Origin: a virus
Direction: 5' to 3' (one strand)
Virus record (IMG/VR): IMGVR_UViG_3300047564_002077
Span: 1 to 32,997 of that record
Length of the DNA: 32,997 nt
Part shown: piece after piece, positions 10,955 through 20,219 of the stretch
How the letters are laid out: each line of letters opens with the position of its first letter
Position numbering within the stretch: position 1 is the stretch's first letter
Translations under genes and position numbers: made by a program
Notes under the pieces: model-generated
What the model was told of the DNA's origin: nothing
Databases searched by the model: none
The model's input: the letters and a program-made list of their open reading frames with translations, nothing else

Positions 10955-10960
10955 TAAATA
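10951..10960 (+). promoter_or_regulatory. Probable late promoter element (CTAATAAATA) before gp8
   Basis: CTAATAAATA overlaps the stop codon of the upstream gene (TAA 10952-10954) and is identical to the ten bases at 7867-7876. It lies 20 bases before the gp8 ATG. It would drive the longest unit here: gp8, the DUF4815-type protein, two small genes, gp13 and gp14. Confidence 0.6.
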
Positions 10961-10980
10961 ACAATAAAGTATAATGTCAA

Positions 10981-12522
10981 ATGTCAGCAATTATAACTGA
11001 TAATCTAAGATTATTGAACTGCACTAATTTTATAAATGATGTAAAAACTGGTAATTATTACATATTTTTAGGTCTTCCTAATGCCTCTGCACTAGACTCT
11101 AACTGGGATAATGTTTCACCAGATCCTATTGACAGTGGTTTATACTTAAACTCTTACAAGGATACTATACTTGGTGTTAAAAAAATTACTGCTTCTGATA
11201 TAATTAGGGTAATTCCAAAAAATCAATGGATAGGTGGTAGAAAGTATGATATGTATAGACACGACTATAGCGTGTACAATACATCTCCAGTGACTTCAGC
11301 TACTAGATTATATGATTCTTTGTATTTTGTTATTAATAGTGAGTTTAGAGTTTATATTTGTATTAATAATGGATCTGCTCCATCCAACGCAAACAAAGGA
11401 GTAGTTTCCACAGAAGAACCTATTCATACAGACATATCTCCAAGAAAAGAGAGTGATGGATATGTTTGGAAATATTTGTACACCCTAAACCCTGCAGATG
11501 TTTTAAAATTTGATTCCACAGATTATATTAGTGTACCAAATGATTGGACAACTACTACCAATGCAGAAATATCTAGAATTAGAAATAATTCATTCGATGG
11601 AAAAATAGAAACTATCTTAATTGAAAAACAAGCTCAATATAATTTCTTTGGCACTTTAACTGGAGTTCCAATCAAAGGTGATGGATTTGGTGGAGAAGCT
11701 AGTGTAACTTTTGATGAAGAATCTAAACCTATTTCAGTTGAAGTTACTAATGGTGGATTTGATTATACTTATGCAACACTAGATTTAGACTCTGTTATCC
11801 CACCATTAAGTGGCGAAAAGGCAATTTTTAATGTTATAATTCCTCCACCTGGAGGACACGGAAGAGATGTTTATACTGAATTGGGATCAAATAGAGTTTT
11901 AATTTACAGTAGAATTGAAAATGATTCAACTAATCCAGATTTTATAGTAGGAAATCAATTTTCAAGAGTTGGCATAATTAAAAATGTTAAAACTTTTGGA
12001 TCAAACTCTAACTTTACTGATGGTACTGGGTCTGGAGTATATGCTGTAAAATTAAATACTTCAACTGTTACAGAATCTTTAGATTCTAAAATGACTCAAG
12101 CATCAACAAATGCTCAAGGAAATTTAGTCAGTTTTGATTCAACAACAAAAGTTCTTAGGTACATTCAACCTAGAACTAATTATATGGACAATTATGTTAC
12201 TGGAAATGTAGTTACAATAGATTATAATTATTCTAAGAGTGTAAGTGGAATTCAATCAGCTACTACATATGACCAAAATGAATTTGATAATTCAACTCCA
12301 ATTCAAATAGGCAGCAATTTATACACAATAGATACTGGATTTACTGGAAGTTCTGTAACTATTGGATCTGTTACATATTATCTTGGGCAAAGTTTTGGAT
12401 CAGGTCTATCTGGACCAGACATAAATATAAAGAGTGGTGAGATTATCTATGTTGACAATAGATCTTCAGTAACTAGAGCATCACAGCAAAGAGAAGACAT
12501 CAAAATTGTTTTAGAATTCTAA
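10981..12522 (+). CDS. 8: gp8-like baseplate wedge subunit
   Basis: 513 residues. The N-terminus (MSAIITDNLRLLNCTNFIND, then YYIFLGLPNASALDS-NWD) and the central SDGYVWKYLYTLNPADVLKF at ~158-177 are hallmarks of gp8 in T4-like phages, a structural subunit of the baseplate wedge. T4 gp8 is 334 aa, so this copy is longer. Part of the extra length is a beta motif (SVEVTNGGFDYTYATL, residues ~252-267) shared with the neighbouring structural proteins. ATG 10981 is preceded by an out-of-frame ATG at 10974 that opens only an 8-codon frame; the conserved N-terminus supports 10981. The next gene starts four bases after its stop, so the two are co-transcribed. Confidence 0.88.
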   Translation: MSAIITDNLRLLNCTNFINDVKTGNYYIFLGLPNASALDSNWDNVSPDPIDSGLYLNSYKDTILGVKKITASDIIRVIPKNQWIGGRKYDMYRHDYSVYNTSPVTSATRLYDSLYFVINSEFRVYICINNGSAPSNANKGVVSTEEPIHTDISPRKESDGYVWKYLYTLNPADVLKFDSTDYISVPNDWTTTTNAEISRIRNNSFDGKIETILIEKQAQYNFFGTLTGVPIKGDGFGGEASVTFDEESKPISVEVTNGGFDYTYATLDLDSVIPPLSGEKAIFNVIIPPPGGHGRDVYTELGSNRVLIYSRIENDSTNPDFIVGNQFSRVGIIKNVKTFGSNSNFTDGTGSGVYAVKLNTSTVTESLDSKMTQASTNAQGNLVSFDSTTKVLRYIQPRTNYMDNYVTGNVVTIDYNYSKSVSGIQSATTYDQNEFDNSTPIQIGSNLYTIDTGFTGSSVTIGSVTYYLGQSFGSGLSGPDINIKSGEIIYVDNRSSVTRASQQREDIKIVLEF

Positions 12523-12526
12523 GAAA

Positions 12527-15500
12527 ATGCCCCAAAGTACAAATTTAAATAGAAGTCCATATTATGATGACTTCAATGCATCTAAGAACTATTACAAAGT
12601 TCTTTTTAAGCCAGGTGTTACAGTACAGACAAGGGAATTAACTACTTTACAATCAATTTTACAAAATCAAATTGAAAGATTTGGAAGTAAATTTTTTAGT
12701 AATGGTGGAGTTGTAGTTCCAGGAGCAGTTTCTTATGATTCTGCATATAATGCAATAGAACTAAACAATACCTTTAAAGGACTTGATGTAGAAGAATATT
12801 TTAGTCAACTAGTTGGGAAAACAATAAGAGGATCTACTACGGGTATAACTGCTAAAGTAGTTAAAGTATTATCTAAATTAGAGTCTAGCAGGGGAAATAG
12901 CACATTATATGTAAAATACCAAACTTCTTCTCCTGATAATTTTCAGACTGAATTATTTCAAAATGGAGAAGAACTTACAACAACTGAAGATGTAATATTA
13001 GGTGCTGGATTTATTTTTGCTGGGGAATCAGTTGCAAGTGTTGCTGATCCTATTGGAAGAAATGCGACTTCAGTTGGATCTGCTGCATCTATAGAAGAAG
13101 GAGTATTTTTTATTAGAGGATACTTTGTAAATGTAGATAAAGAAACTATTATATTAGACGAATATACTAATGCCCCTACTTATAGAGTAGGGTTAAGTAT
13201 TTCCGAAGTAATAAATGATTCTAATGATGATTCATCATTAAATGATAATGCTCAAGGATTTTCTAATTTTGCAGCTCCTGGCGCAGATAGATTTTCTATT
13301 AAATTATCATTATCTAAAAAATCTGTAGATGATTATAATGATGATGATTTTGTAGAACTGTTTAGAGTAGAGAATGGAATTGTAAGAAAAATTAAAGCTG
13401 ATACTAAAGAAACTTTTATTACTGATGTTTTAGCCAGAAGAACATTTGATGAGTCTGGAAACTATTCAATTACTGGATATTTTGTCAGTGCTTTAGAATC
13501 TTTAAATAATGGATATGGAAATAATGGAATTTATTCTGATGGTCAAAAAACATCTAGTGGATCAGTTCCATCAGATGAGTTAGCAGTATTAAGAGTTTCT
13601 CCAGGAAAATCATACGTTAAAGGGTATGAAGTAGATACTGTAGAAACTATTGTAGATTATCCAAAACCAAGAACTACAAAGTCAGTAGAGTCATCATCTA
13701 CTACGTTTTTTGCTGGAGACATTCTAAAAGTTGATAATGTAGTAAATTCTCCAAAAATAGGATTAACCACAACTGGAATAATATCATTATATGATTCTAG
13801 ATTAGAAAATCAAGTATCTACTGGAACTACAATTGGGGTTGCTAGAGTTTATGATTTTGAATCAAACAATACCTCTTATGAAAACCCATCTAGTCAATTT
13901 AATTTAAGACTTTTTGATATTCAAACCTATACTAATATAGTATCAACCACTGGAATTGGATCCGAAGTTTTAGTAGGAACTTATGTAGAAGGATCTAATA
14001 CTAGTGCATCTGGATTTGTAAAATCAGTTTTTGAGAATCAGTTATCTTTATATCAAGTGTCTGGCAAGTTTTCTAAAAATGAAACTTTAACATTTGATGG
14101 AATACCTAGTAGCAACTTAATTGGAACTGTAACTGATTATTCTATTAATGATATTAAATCAATTTCAGATTCAAATGGATTCGCATGTGATACTACTTTA
14201 ACTCAAACTACTTCATTAATTGGACCTTTTGATGTTTCTGTTTATTCTCCAACTGGAATAGCAACTATTACAAAAAATAATGGGGATACTTTTGCGGGAA
14301 CTTTAAAAATTGGAGATATAATTTCATATGATACTTCAGGAGCAACAAATTCTATTTTTACTAAAATTATTGAAATAGCACCCACAAAAAATAAAATTAC
14401 AGTAACTGGAGTTTCTACAGTATCTAATGTTTGCGATGGAAACATTGGAGTTGGAACTTATTCCTTACAAACTTTAAATTTAAAAAGGCCACAAATATTT
14501 AATCCTGGAGAATCTTCTTTATATTCACAATTAAATAATTCTAGTATTTCCAATGTAAACTTCTTAAATTCTAGTGTTTATGTAAAGAGAGAGTATAGTG
14601 GTCTTACTAAGTCTGGAACAACTTTAACTTTACCATCACTGGCTGGAACTGACTATGTTTATTCTGGATTTGATGAAGAAAGATATATTGTAATAAATGC
14701 AAATGGCACACTTGAAAATTTAACAACTGCAACTTTTACTATAACTAATGGAGGTAAAAATGCAGAATTCATTAATTTAAGTGCTGCATCTGGACCATGT
14801 ACGACAATAACTACTCAAATTAAATCTAATGTTACTGCAAAGCAAAAGAAATTAAATAGATGCTCTACAATAACAATAGACAGAACAAAATATTCATCCC
14901 CCAAAAATGTTGGGTTAGGATATACTAGCATTTATGGAGTAAGAATAGAAGATACTCAAATTAGTTTAAATGTTCCTGATGTAATTGAAATCCAAGCAGT
15001 ATATGAATCATCTAATACTTCATCCCCAACTGTACCTTGGATATCTTTAACTGGAATTGAAAGTCCAAGTAGCACAACTACAGATTTAATAGTAGGAGAG
15101 TTGGTTGTTGGTGAAACTAGTGGGGCAGTAGCAGTATATGCAGAGCAAAGGGGATCAACTCAAATTTATTTAATTTATAAAACTCAACAAACATTCCAAG
15201 TATCTGAAACAGTAAGATTTAAAGAAAGTGGAGTTAGTGCAGTTATTGGAGTAGTAGAGTTTGGTGATAAGAATATATTAGATGAATTTACTTTAGATAA
15301 TGGACAAAGAAAGCAATATTATGATTATTCTAGAATGGTACGAAAATTATCTTCAAAAGAACCATTTGGAAGATTAAAAGTTTATTTTGACTACTTTAGT
15401 TTTGAACCAAGTGATTCTGGAGATTTAATTTCTGTCAATAGTTATCCAAACTTCATCTATGGAAAGTCTATTCCAACATATAATGGGATAAGAAATACTG

Positions 15501-18500
15501 ATACTATAGACATTAGACCTAGAGTTGGTAGTTATGCTATTGAAACTAAATTAAGTCCATTTGATTTTACATCAAGGTCGTTTAATTCTAGTGGAAACAA
15601 TTCATCTCAAATACTGGCATCCGGAGAGAGTATTATTTTTGATTATGATTTTTACTTACCTAGAACTGACAAATTAATTTTAGACAAATCAGGAAACTTT
15701 ACTGTTGTTTTTGGGGAACCAAGTGAAACACCAATTTCACCAGCAATTTCCCCAGAAACTTTAGAAGTAGCTACCATAATTAGCTCTCCATATGTTTATG
15801 ACATAAACTCTGGAAATGAAGTTGTAGTAGTTCTTAAAGATAATAAGAGATATACAATGTCAGACTTGAGAGACATTGAAAATAGAGTTACTGGATTAGA
15901 ATTCTACACAACATTATCTTTACTGGAAACATCTACTCAAAATTTATTGATTGAAGATGAAAATGGACTTAATAGATTTAAATCTGGATTTTTTGTAGAT
16001 GGATTCACTGATTACTCTGCATCAGATACTCAAAATCCATCATATAGTGCAGATATTTCAAATGAAACTTTAAAGCCTGAAAAAGAAGGAAACAGAATAG
16101 ATCTATCATTATTGTCATCTGATAGCGAATATTCCATAGAAACTATTAATATAAATGATACCCCATCAAATAATATTAAAAAAACTGGAACTATATTGTC
16201 ATTAAATTATAATGAAGTAAAATATTTTGAACAACCTTTTGCAAGTAGAATAGTCAGTGTAAACCCATATAATATTACCACTTGGATTGGAAAACTTGCA
16301 CTAAATCCAGCATATGACCATTGGCAAGTTTATGTTCGAAGAGATAATTGGATCCCAGATGTCAGAAGGCGTGGGGAAATTGAAACTCGTGTGATACGTA
16401 CTAGAATTCCATATATGAGAGCAAGGAACATTAAATTCACTGCCACTAGATTAAAACCAACAACTAGATTTAATTTTATATTTGCTGGATTGAATTTTTC
16501 ACAAGGATCTACTTCAGTATTTCCAAAATTAGTAGAAATAACTAGTGTTTCTGGATCCTTCCAGGTTGGAGAAACAATTTATATCACCAATGGTGTTGAT
16601 ACTTGTGTTTGTAAATTATGTACACCAAATCACAAGCAAGGTCCAATAGATAATCCATCTACAAAATATTTAATTAATCCATATTCTCCAACTGTAGGAA
16701 TTTCTACTTTATATGGACCGCAATCTACATTTTTAAATATAGACACTGAAACTTTATCTCAGCCTTTCCCATCTAGATATTGGGGGAACATTAAAAAGGG
16801 ATCTAAAGTATATGGTTTAACTAGCAAGGCAACTGCTGTAATAGCAAATAATAGACTAATTACTGACGATAACGGAACAGTTCAGGGATCTATTTGGATT
16901 CCTCCAAATAAACTAACAAGTGGTTCCGTCACAGCTAAAATAGAGACATCTGGACTACTAGGGGTTCCAGGAGAAACACCAAGTTCAGCTGAGACTTCAT
17001 ACTTCACTGCAGGAACTTTAATTACAACAGTTAGAAATATTTTCTATGATCCTCTTGCTCAAACTTTTGTAGTTGATGATGAAAATGGAATTATTCCTAC
17101 ATCAGTAGATGTATTCTTTGCACAAAAAGATTTTAATGTCCCTGTAACTTTACAAATAAGAGAAACAGTAAATGGATATCCAGGAGGATCAAACAGTATA
17201 GTAGGAGGTCTAGGAGGATTAGAAAAAGTATTACTTCCAAATCAAGTAAATACTAGCACTAATGGATTAACAGCAACTACATTTACCTTTGATACTTTGG
17301 TAAGACTTGAAGGTGGAAAAGAATATGCAATAGTGCTGCTGTCAGATTCTGATGCTTATACTGTATGGCATTCCAGACTAGGAGAAGTTGAAATTAGTAC
17401 TGCAAAACTGAATGAACTTGATAAGATTATTATTAACAAACAACCCTCCATGGGAACTTTATTCAAGTCTCAAAATGGTGCTACATGGGTTCCAAGTCCG
17501 GAAGATGATCTTAAATTTACACTAAAGAGAGCAGAGTTTATTTCAAATTCTGCTACTGCAAGATTCTACAATGCAAAAATATCAACCAGATCTCAAGAGG
17601 CAAATCTTCAAAATAATCCTATAGTTGCAATTTCAACCTTAGGAGAATCTCCTGTAAATGACGGAAGACATATATTAGTGTTCCACCCAAATCATGGTTT
17701 ACATTCACTAGGAAGCAAAGTTGAAATTACAGGAGTACAAAGTGATATTCTTCCCGAAAAACTAACAGTTGGTTATGGAATTACAGATACTGGAGCAATT
17801 AGTATAGGAAATACATCAATATTTGGAACATATGATGGATCTTTAGTTAATTCTACAAATCCAGGATATATAAAAATTGACGATGAAATTATTAGGTATG
17901 AAGCAGTTTCTACTAATCAATTACTGAATATTACTAGATCACAATTTAGTACCACAACTTTACCTCATGATATAAATTCATTAGTATATAAGTATGAATT
18001 TAATGGAGTTCCATTAACCAAAATCAATACAACTCATACAGTAGTTTCTTCTCCTAAACCAACATTAGATAGTTACTATGTTCAAGTTTCTGCAGGAAGC
18101 ACATTTACTGACATAAAATCTGGAGGAGGTCCTGATGTATATGCTTCAAGAAATCAACAGTTTAATACACTTTCAATTAATGAAGTTTTTGTAACTTCAT
18201 TTAATCAGACTTCTGTTTCTGGAAGAGTTAGAACTATTTCATCTACCAGTGTTGATGGTCAAGAATCATCTTATGTTGATCAAGGATTTGAAGATATTGA
18301 TGTAAATGAAACTACTGTGTTCCCAACAGTTAGAATGGTTGCATCAAAAGAAAATGAAACTGAGTTTGTCAATCCTACAGAATTCCCTGGATCAAAATCC
18401 TTTACTTTAGAATTAACTTTAAGTACTCAAGATACTAAAGTGTCTCCATTAATTGATTTAGAGCAAATTTATGTATCTACAGAAATTAATAGAATTAATC

Positions 18501-18955
18501 AACCAGTAGGCATTAGTTCATATTCAACAGACTCTAGAGTAAATTCTAATTTAAATGATCCTCATGCATTTGTTCATGTATCAACTAAAATAGATCTTCA
18601 GGAAAGTGCAAATTCATTGAAAGTTCTTTGTGCTGCAATAAGAGATTCTGACTCAGACTTCAGAGTTTTATACAAAATCTTTAGAAATGATGTTGCAGAT
18701 GAAGATCAAGTATGGCAACTATTTCCAGGATATCTAAACTTAGATGTGAATGGAAGAGTTATAGATGAAGATAATAATGATGGAAGACCTGATTCAAATG
18801 TTCCATCAAGTAGATTGGGAGAGTATAGAGATTATTCATTCACTGCAGATAATCTTCCAACATTTACTGGATTCCAAATTAAAATTGTTGGAAGCAGCAA
18901 ATCACAAGCAACTACCCCAATAATTAAAGATCTAAGAGCAATTGCACTAAAATGA
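12527..18955 (+). CDS. Very large DUF4815-type virion structural protein (2142 aa)
   Basis: The N-terminus (LNRSPYYDDFNASKNYYKVL, then PGVTVQTRELTTLQSILQNQ and IERFGSKFF) is the signature of the DUF4815 family, found in tail and baseplate proteins of marine T4-like phages. Residues ~1500-1650 contain DPLAQTFVVDDENGIIPTSV, then a jelly-roll-like segment with RETVNGYPGG. Small modules of the type G-E-x-V-x-G-x-x-S-G-x-x-G-x-V recur (e.g. around residues 490-530 and 860-910). Residues 1763-1825 duplicate a segment of the 1022-aa protein. A Cys-rich patch (C1360, C1362, C1365, H1369) is visible. The gene lies where T4 carries genes 9-12, so a peripheral baseplate or fibre-attachment role is inferred. 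Its stop overlaps the next start (ATGA). Confidence 0.85.
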   Translation: MPQSTNLNRSPYYDDFNASKNYYKVLFKPGVTVQTRELTTLQSILQNQIERFGSKFFSNGGVVVPGAVSYDSAYNAIELNNTFKGLDVEEYFSQLVGKTIRGSTTGITAKVVKVLSKLESSRGNSTLYVKYQTSSPDNFQTELFQNGEELTTTEDVILGAGFIFAGESVASVADPIGRNATSVGSAASIEEGVFFIRGYFVNVDKETIILDEYTNAPTYRVGLSISEVINDSNDDSSLNDNAQGFSNFAAPGADRFSIKLSLSKKSVDDYNDDDFVELFRVENGIVRKIKADTKETFITDVLARRTFDESGNYSITGYFVSALESLNNGYGNNGIYSDGQKTSSGSVPSDELAVLRVSPGKSYVKGYEVDTVETIVDYPKPRTTKSVESSSTTFFAGDILKVDNVVNSPKIGLTTTGIISLYDSRLENQVSTGTTIGVARVYDFESNNTSYENPSSQFNLRLFDIQTYTNIVSTTGIGSEVLVGTYVEGSNTSASGFVKSVFENQLSLYQVSGKFSKNETLTFDGIPSSNLIGTVTDYSINDIKSISDSNGFACDTTLTQTTSLIGPFDVSVYSPTGIATITKNNGDTFAGTLKIGDIISYDTSGATNSIFTKIIEIAPTKNKITVTGVSTVSNVCDGNIGVGTYSLQTLNLKRPQIFNPGESSLYSQLNNSSISNVNFLNSSVYVKREYSGLTKSGTTLTLPSLAGTDYVYSGFDEERYIVINANGTLENLTTATFTITNGGKNAEFINLSAASGPCTTITTQIKSNVTAKQKKLNRCSTITIDRTKYSSPKNVGLGYTSIYGVRIEDTQISLNVPDVIEIQAVYESSNTSSPTVPWISLTGIESPSSTTTDLIVGELVVGETSGAVAVYAEQRGSTQIYLIYKTQQTFQVSETVRFKESGVSAVIGVVEFGDKNILDEFTLDNGQRKQYYDYSRMVRKLSSKEPFGRLKVYFDYFSFEPSDSGDLISVNSYPNFIYGKSIPTYNGIRNTDTIDIRPRVGSYAIETKLSPFDFTSRSFNSSGNNSSQILASGESIIFDYDFYLPRTDKLILDKSGNFTVVFGEPSETPISPAISPETLEVATIISSPYVYDINSGNEVVVVLKDNKRYTMSDLRDIENRVTGLEFYTTLSLLETSTQNLLIEDENGLNRFKSGFFVDGFTDYSASDTQNPSYSADISNETLKPEKEGNRIDLSLLSSDSEYSIETININDTPSNNIKKTGTILSLNYNEVKYFEQPFASRIVSVNPYNITTWIGKLALNPAYDHWQVYVRRDNWIPDVRRRGEIETRVIRTRIPYMRARNIKFTATRLKPTTRFNFIFAGLNFSQGSTSVFPKLVEITSVSGSFQVGETIYITNGVDTCVCKLCTPNHKQGPIDNPSTKYLINPYSPTVGISTLYGPQSTFLNIDTETLSQPFPSRYWGNIKKGSKVYGLTSKATAVIANNRLITDDNGTVQGSIWIPPNKLTSGSVTAKIETSGLLGVPGETPSSAETSYFTAGTLITTVRNIFYDPLAQTFVVDDENGIIPTSVDVFFAQKDFNVPVTLQIRETVNGYPGGSNSIVGGLGGLEKVLLPNQVNTSTNGLTATTFTFDTLVRLEGGKEYAIVLLSDSDAYTVWHSRLGEVEISTAKLNELDKIIINKQPSMGTLFKSQNGATWVPSPEDDLKFTLKRAEFISNSATARFYNAKISTRSQEANLQNNPIVAISTLGESPVNDGRHILVFHPNHGLHSLGSKVEITGVQSDILPEKLTVGYGITDTGAISIGNTSIFGTYDGSLVNSTNPGYIKIDDEIIRYEAVSTNQLLNITRSQFSTTTLPHDINSLVYKYEFNGVPLTKINTTHTVVSSPKPTLDSYYVQVSAGSTFTDIKSGGGPDVYASRNQQFNTLSINEVFVTSFNQTSVSGRVRTISSTSVDGQESSYVDQGFEDIDVNETTVFPTVRMVASKENETEFVNPTEFPGSKSFTLELTLSTQDTKVSPLIDLEQIYVSTEINRINQPVGISSYSTDSRVNSNLNDPHAFVHVSTKIDLQESANSLKVLCAAIRDSDSDFRVLYKIFRNDVADEDQVWQLFPGYLNLDVNGRVIDEDNNDGRPDSNVPSSRLGEYRDYSFTADNLPTFTGFQIKIVGSSKSQATTPIIKDLRAIALK
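17813..18001 (+). repeat. Duplicated protein module (copy 2), shared with nt 9611-9805
   Basis: Residues 1763-1825 (TSIFGTYDGSLVNSTNPGY, then IKIDDEIIRYE, ending KYEF) match residues 576-640 of the 1022-aa protein in order. The two copies differ at many synonymous and some amino-acid positions, so this is an old shared module and not a recent DNA copy. Confidence 0.8.
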
Positions 18956-19191
18956 TAAATGATGATATAAAATATGCAAAAGTCGAAGGACATCCAAATT
19001 TATTAAGAGATCTTTCGACTAATGCAATTATTAATACAGATTCTATTTCATCTGGGCATTATACTATGCTGAAAAATAGAAAAATTTTAGAAAAGACTAG
19101 AATAGATAATCTCGAAACTGAATTGACTGAGTTAAAATCTTCTATTAATGAAATAAAATGTTTATTAAAGGATTTAGTTAATGGATCATGA
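18952..19191 (+). CDS. Small conserved phage protein with C-terminal coiled coil (79 aa)
   Basis: The start overlaps the stop of the large structural gene by four bases (ATGA), a sign of translational coupling. The N-terminus contains YAKVEGHPNLLRDLSTNAII, a pattern I recognise from small proteins of T4-like marine phages that lie upstream of gp13. Residues ~40-75 form a charged heptad-like stretch (NRKILEKTRIDNLETELTEL, then KSSINEIKCLLKDL) that predicts a coiled coil. Function is unknown. The position, between baseplate and neck genes, suggests a minor structural or assembly role. Confidence 0.78.
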   Translation: MINDDIKYAKVEGHPNLLRDLSTNAIINTDSISSGHYTMLKNRKILEKTRIDNLETELTELKSSINEIKCLLKDLVNGS

Positions 19192-19372
19192 AGAATTAAA
19201 ACTTGAAAGTATCAATAAATTATTTGAATTTGAAAAAATTTCAAGAGAACTTGATACCTGCACCAATATAGATTTTATGAGAAACATTTGTAAATGCTAT
19301 GTTAAATTATATTTGAAGCAACAAGAATCTTTAGTTTCAATTGCTAATGCTTTCCCAGATCTAAATAGTTAA
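19181..19372 (+). CDS. Small hypothetical phage protein (63 aa)
   Basis: The start lies inside the preceding gene (11-base overlap, different frame), and the stop is 15 bases before gp13. The protein is short, mostly helical and acidic to neutral (MDHEELKLESINKLFEFEKI), with three Cys (in DTCTN, RNICKC). There is no signal peptide or membrane segment. I do not recognise a function. The tight packing in a late operon, same strand and overlap support it as a real gene. Confidence 0.7.
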   Translation: MDHEELKLESINKLFEFEKISRELDTCTNIDFMRNICKCYVKLYLKQQESLVSIANAFPDLNS

Positions 19373-19387
19373 AAAAGTATTGGAATA

Positions 19388-20218
19388 ATGGCAAAACCAG
19401 CATCAAGACAACAATTGATTGATTATTGCCTAAGGCAACTTGGTGCCCCAGTTCTTGAAATAAATGTTGCCGAAGAACAATTAGATGATAGAGTGGATGA
19501 AGCCCTTCAGTATTTTCAAGAAAGGCATTTTGATGGCGTTCAAAAAATGTTTCTTAAGTATAAATTAACTGAAGAAGATATACAAAGAGGAAGATCAAAG
19601 GGAGGAGATTTTAATGTAGGAATAGTAACTACTAATGTAACTACTGGAATAGGGACTTTTGGATGGGAAGAGAATAGTAATTATATTCCAGTTCCAGACT
19701 CTGTAATTGGCATAGAAAAAGTATTCAAAATAGATAACAGAACAATTGCATCTAATTTGTTTAATGTAAATTATCAATTATTTTTAAATGACATATATTG
19801 GTTTAGTTCAACTGAAATGTTGAATTACTATGTAACCAAAAGATATCTTGAAGACATTGATTGGATTGTCAATCCACAAAGGCAATTGAGATTTAATAAA
19901 AGACAAAATAGACTTTACATTGATATGAGTTGGGATGCAGTTAAAGAAGACCAATATCTGCTTATAGAATGCTATAGAATTTTAGATCCATCAGAATCTA
20001 CGAATGTGTGGAATGATTCCTTCTTAAAAAAATATTTGACTTCACTAATCAAAAAGCAGTGGGGACAAAATTTAATTAAATTCCAAGGGGTAAAACTTCC
20101 AGGAGGAGTGGAACTTAATGGAAGGCAAATATATGATGATGCAGTAAGAGAATTGCAAGACATTAAAGATAGAATGATTCTAGAGTATGAAGAACCACCT
20201 ATGGATCTGATAGGGTAA
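19388..20218 (+). CDS. 13: gp13-like neck protein
   Basis: 276 residues (T4 gp13 is 309). The N-terminus (MAKPASRQQLIDYCLRQLGA, then PVLEINVAEEQLDDRVDEAL and QYFQERHFDGV) is the signature of the T4-like neck protein that joins the filled head to the tail with gp14. The middle has the conserved WIVNPQRQLRFN and YIDMSW patterns, and the C-terminus reads QIYDDAVRELQDIKDRMILE. The ATG at 19388 has only a weak upstream TTGGAA. The next gene begins one base after the stop, so gp13 and gp14 are coupled. Confidence 0.93.
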   Translation: MAKPASRQQLIDYCLRQLGAPVLEINVAEEQLDDRVDEALQYFQERHFDGVQKMFLKYKLTEEDIQRGRSKGGDFNVGIVTTNVTTGIGTFGWEENSNYIPVPDSVIGIEKVFKIDNRTIASNLFNVNYQLFLNDIYWFSSTEMLNYYVTKRYLEDIDWIVNPQRQLRFNKRQNRLYIDMSWDAVKEDQYLLIECYRILDPSESTNVWNDSFLKKYLTSLIKKQWGQNLIKFQGVKLPGGVELNGRQIYDDAVRELQDIKDRMILEYEEPPMDLIG

Positions 20219-20219
20219 T

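Noticed and set aside
10974-11000. ATG seven bases before the gp8 start
   Set aside because: It is in another frame and reaches a stop after eight codons; the gp8 N-terminus is conserved from 10981.
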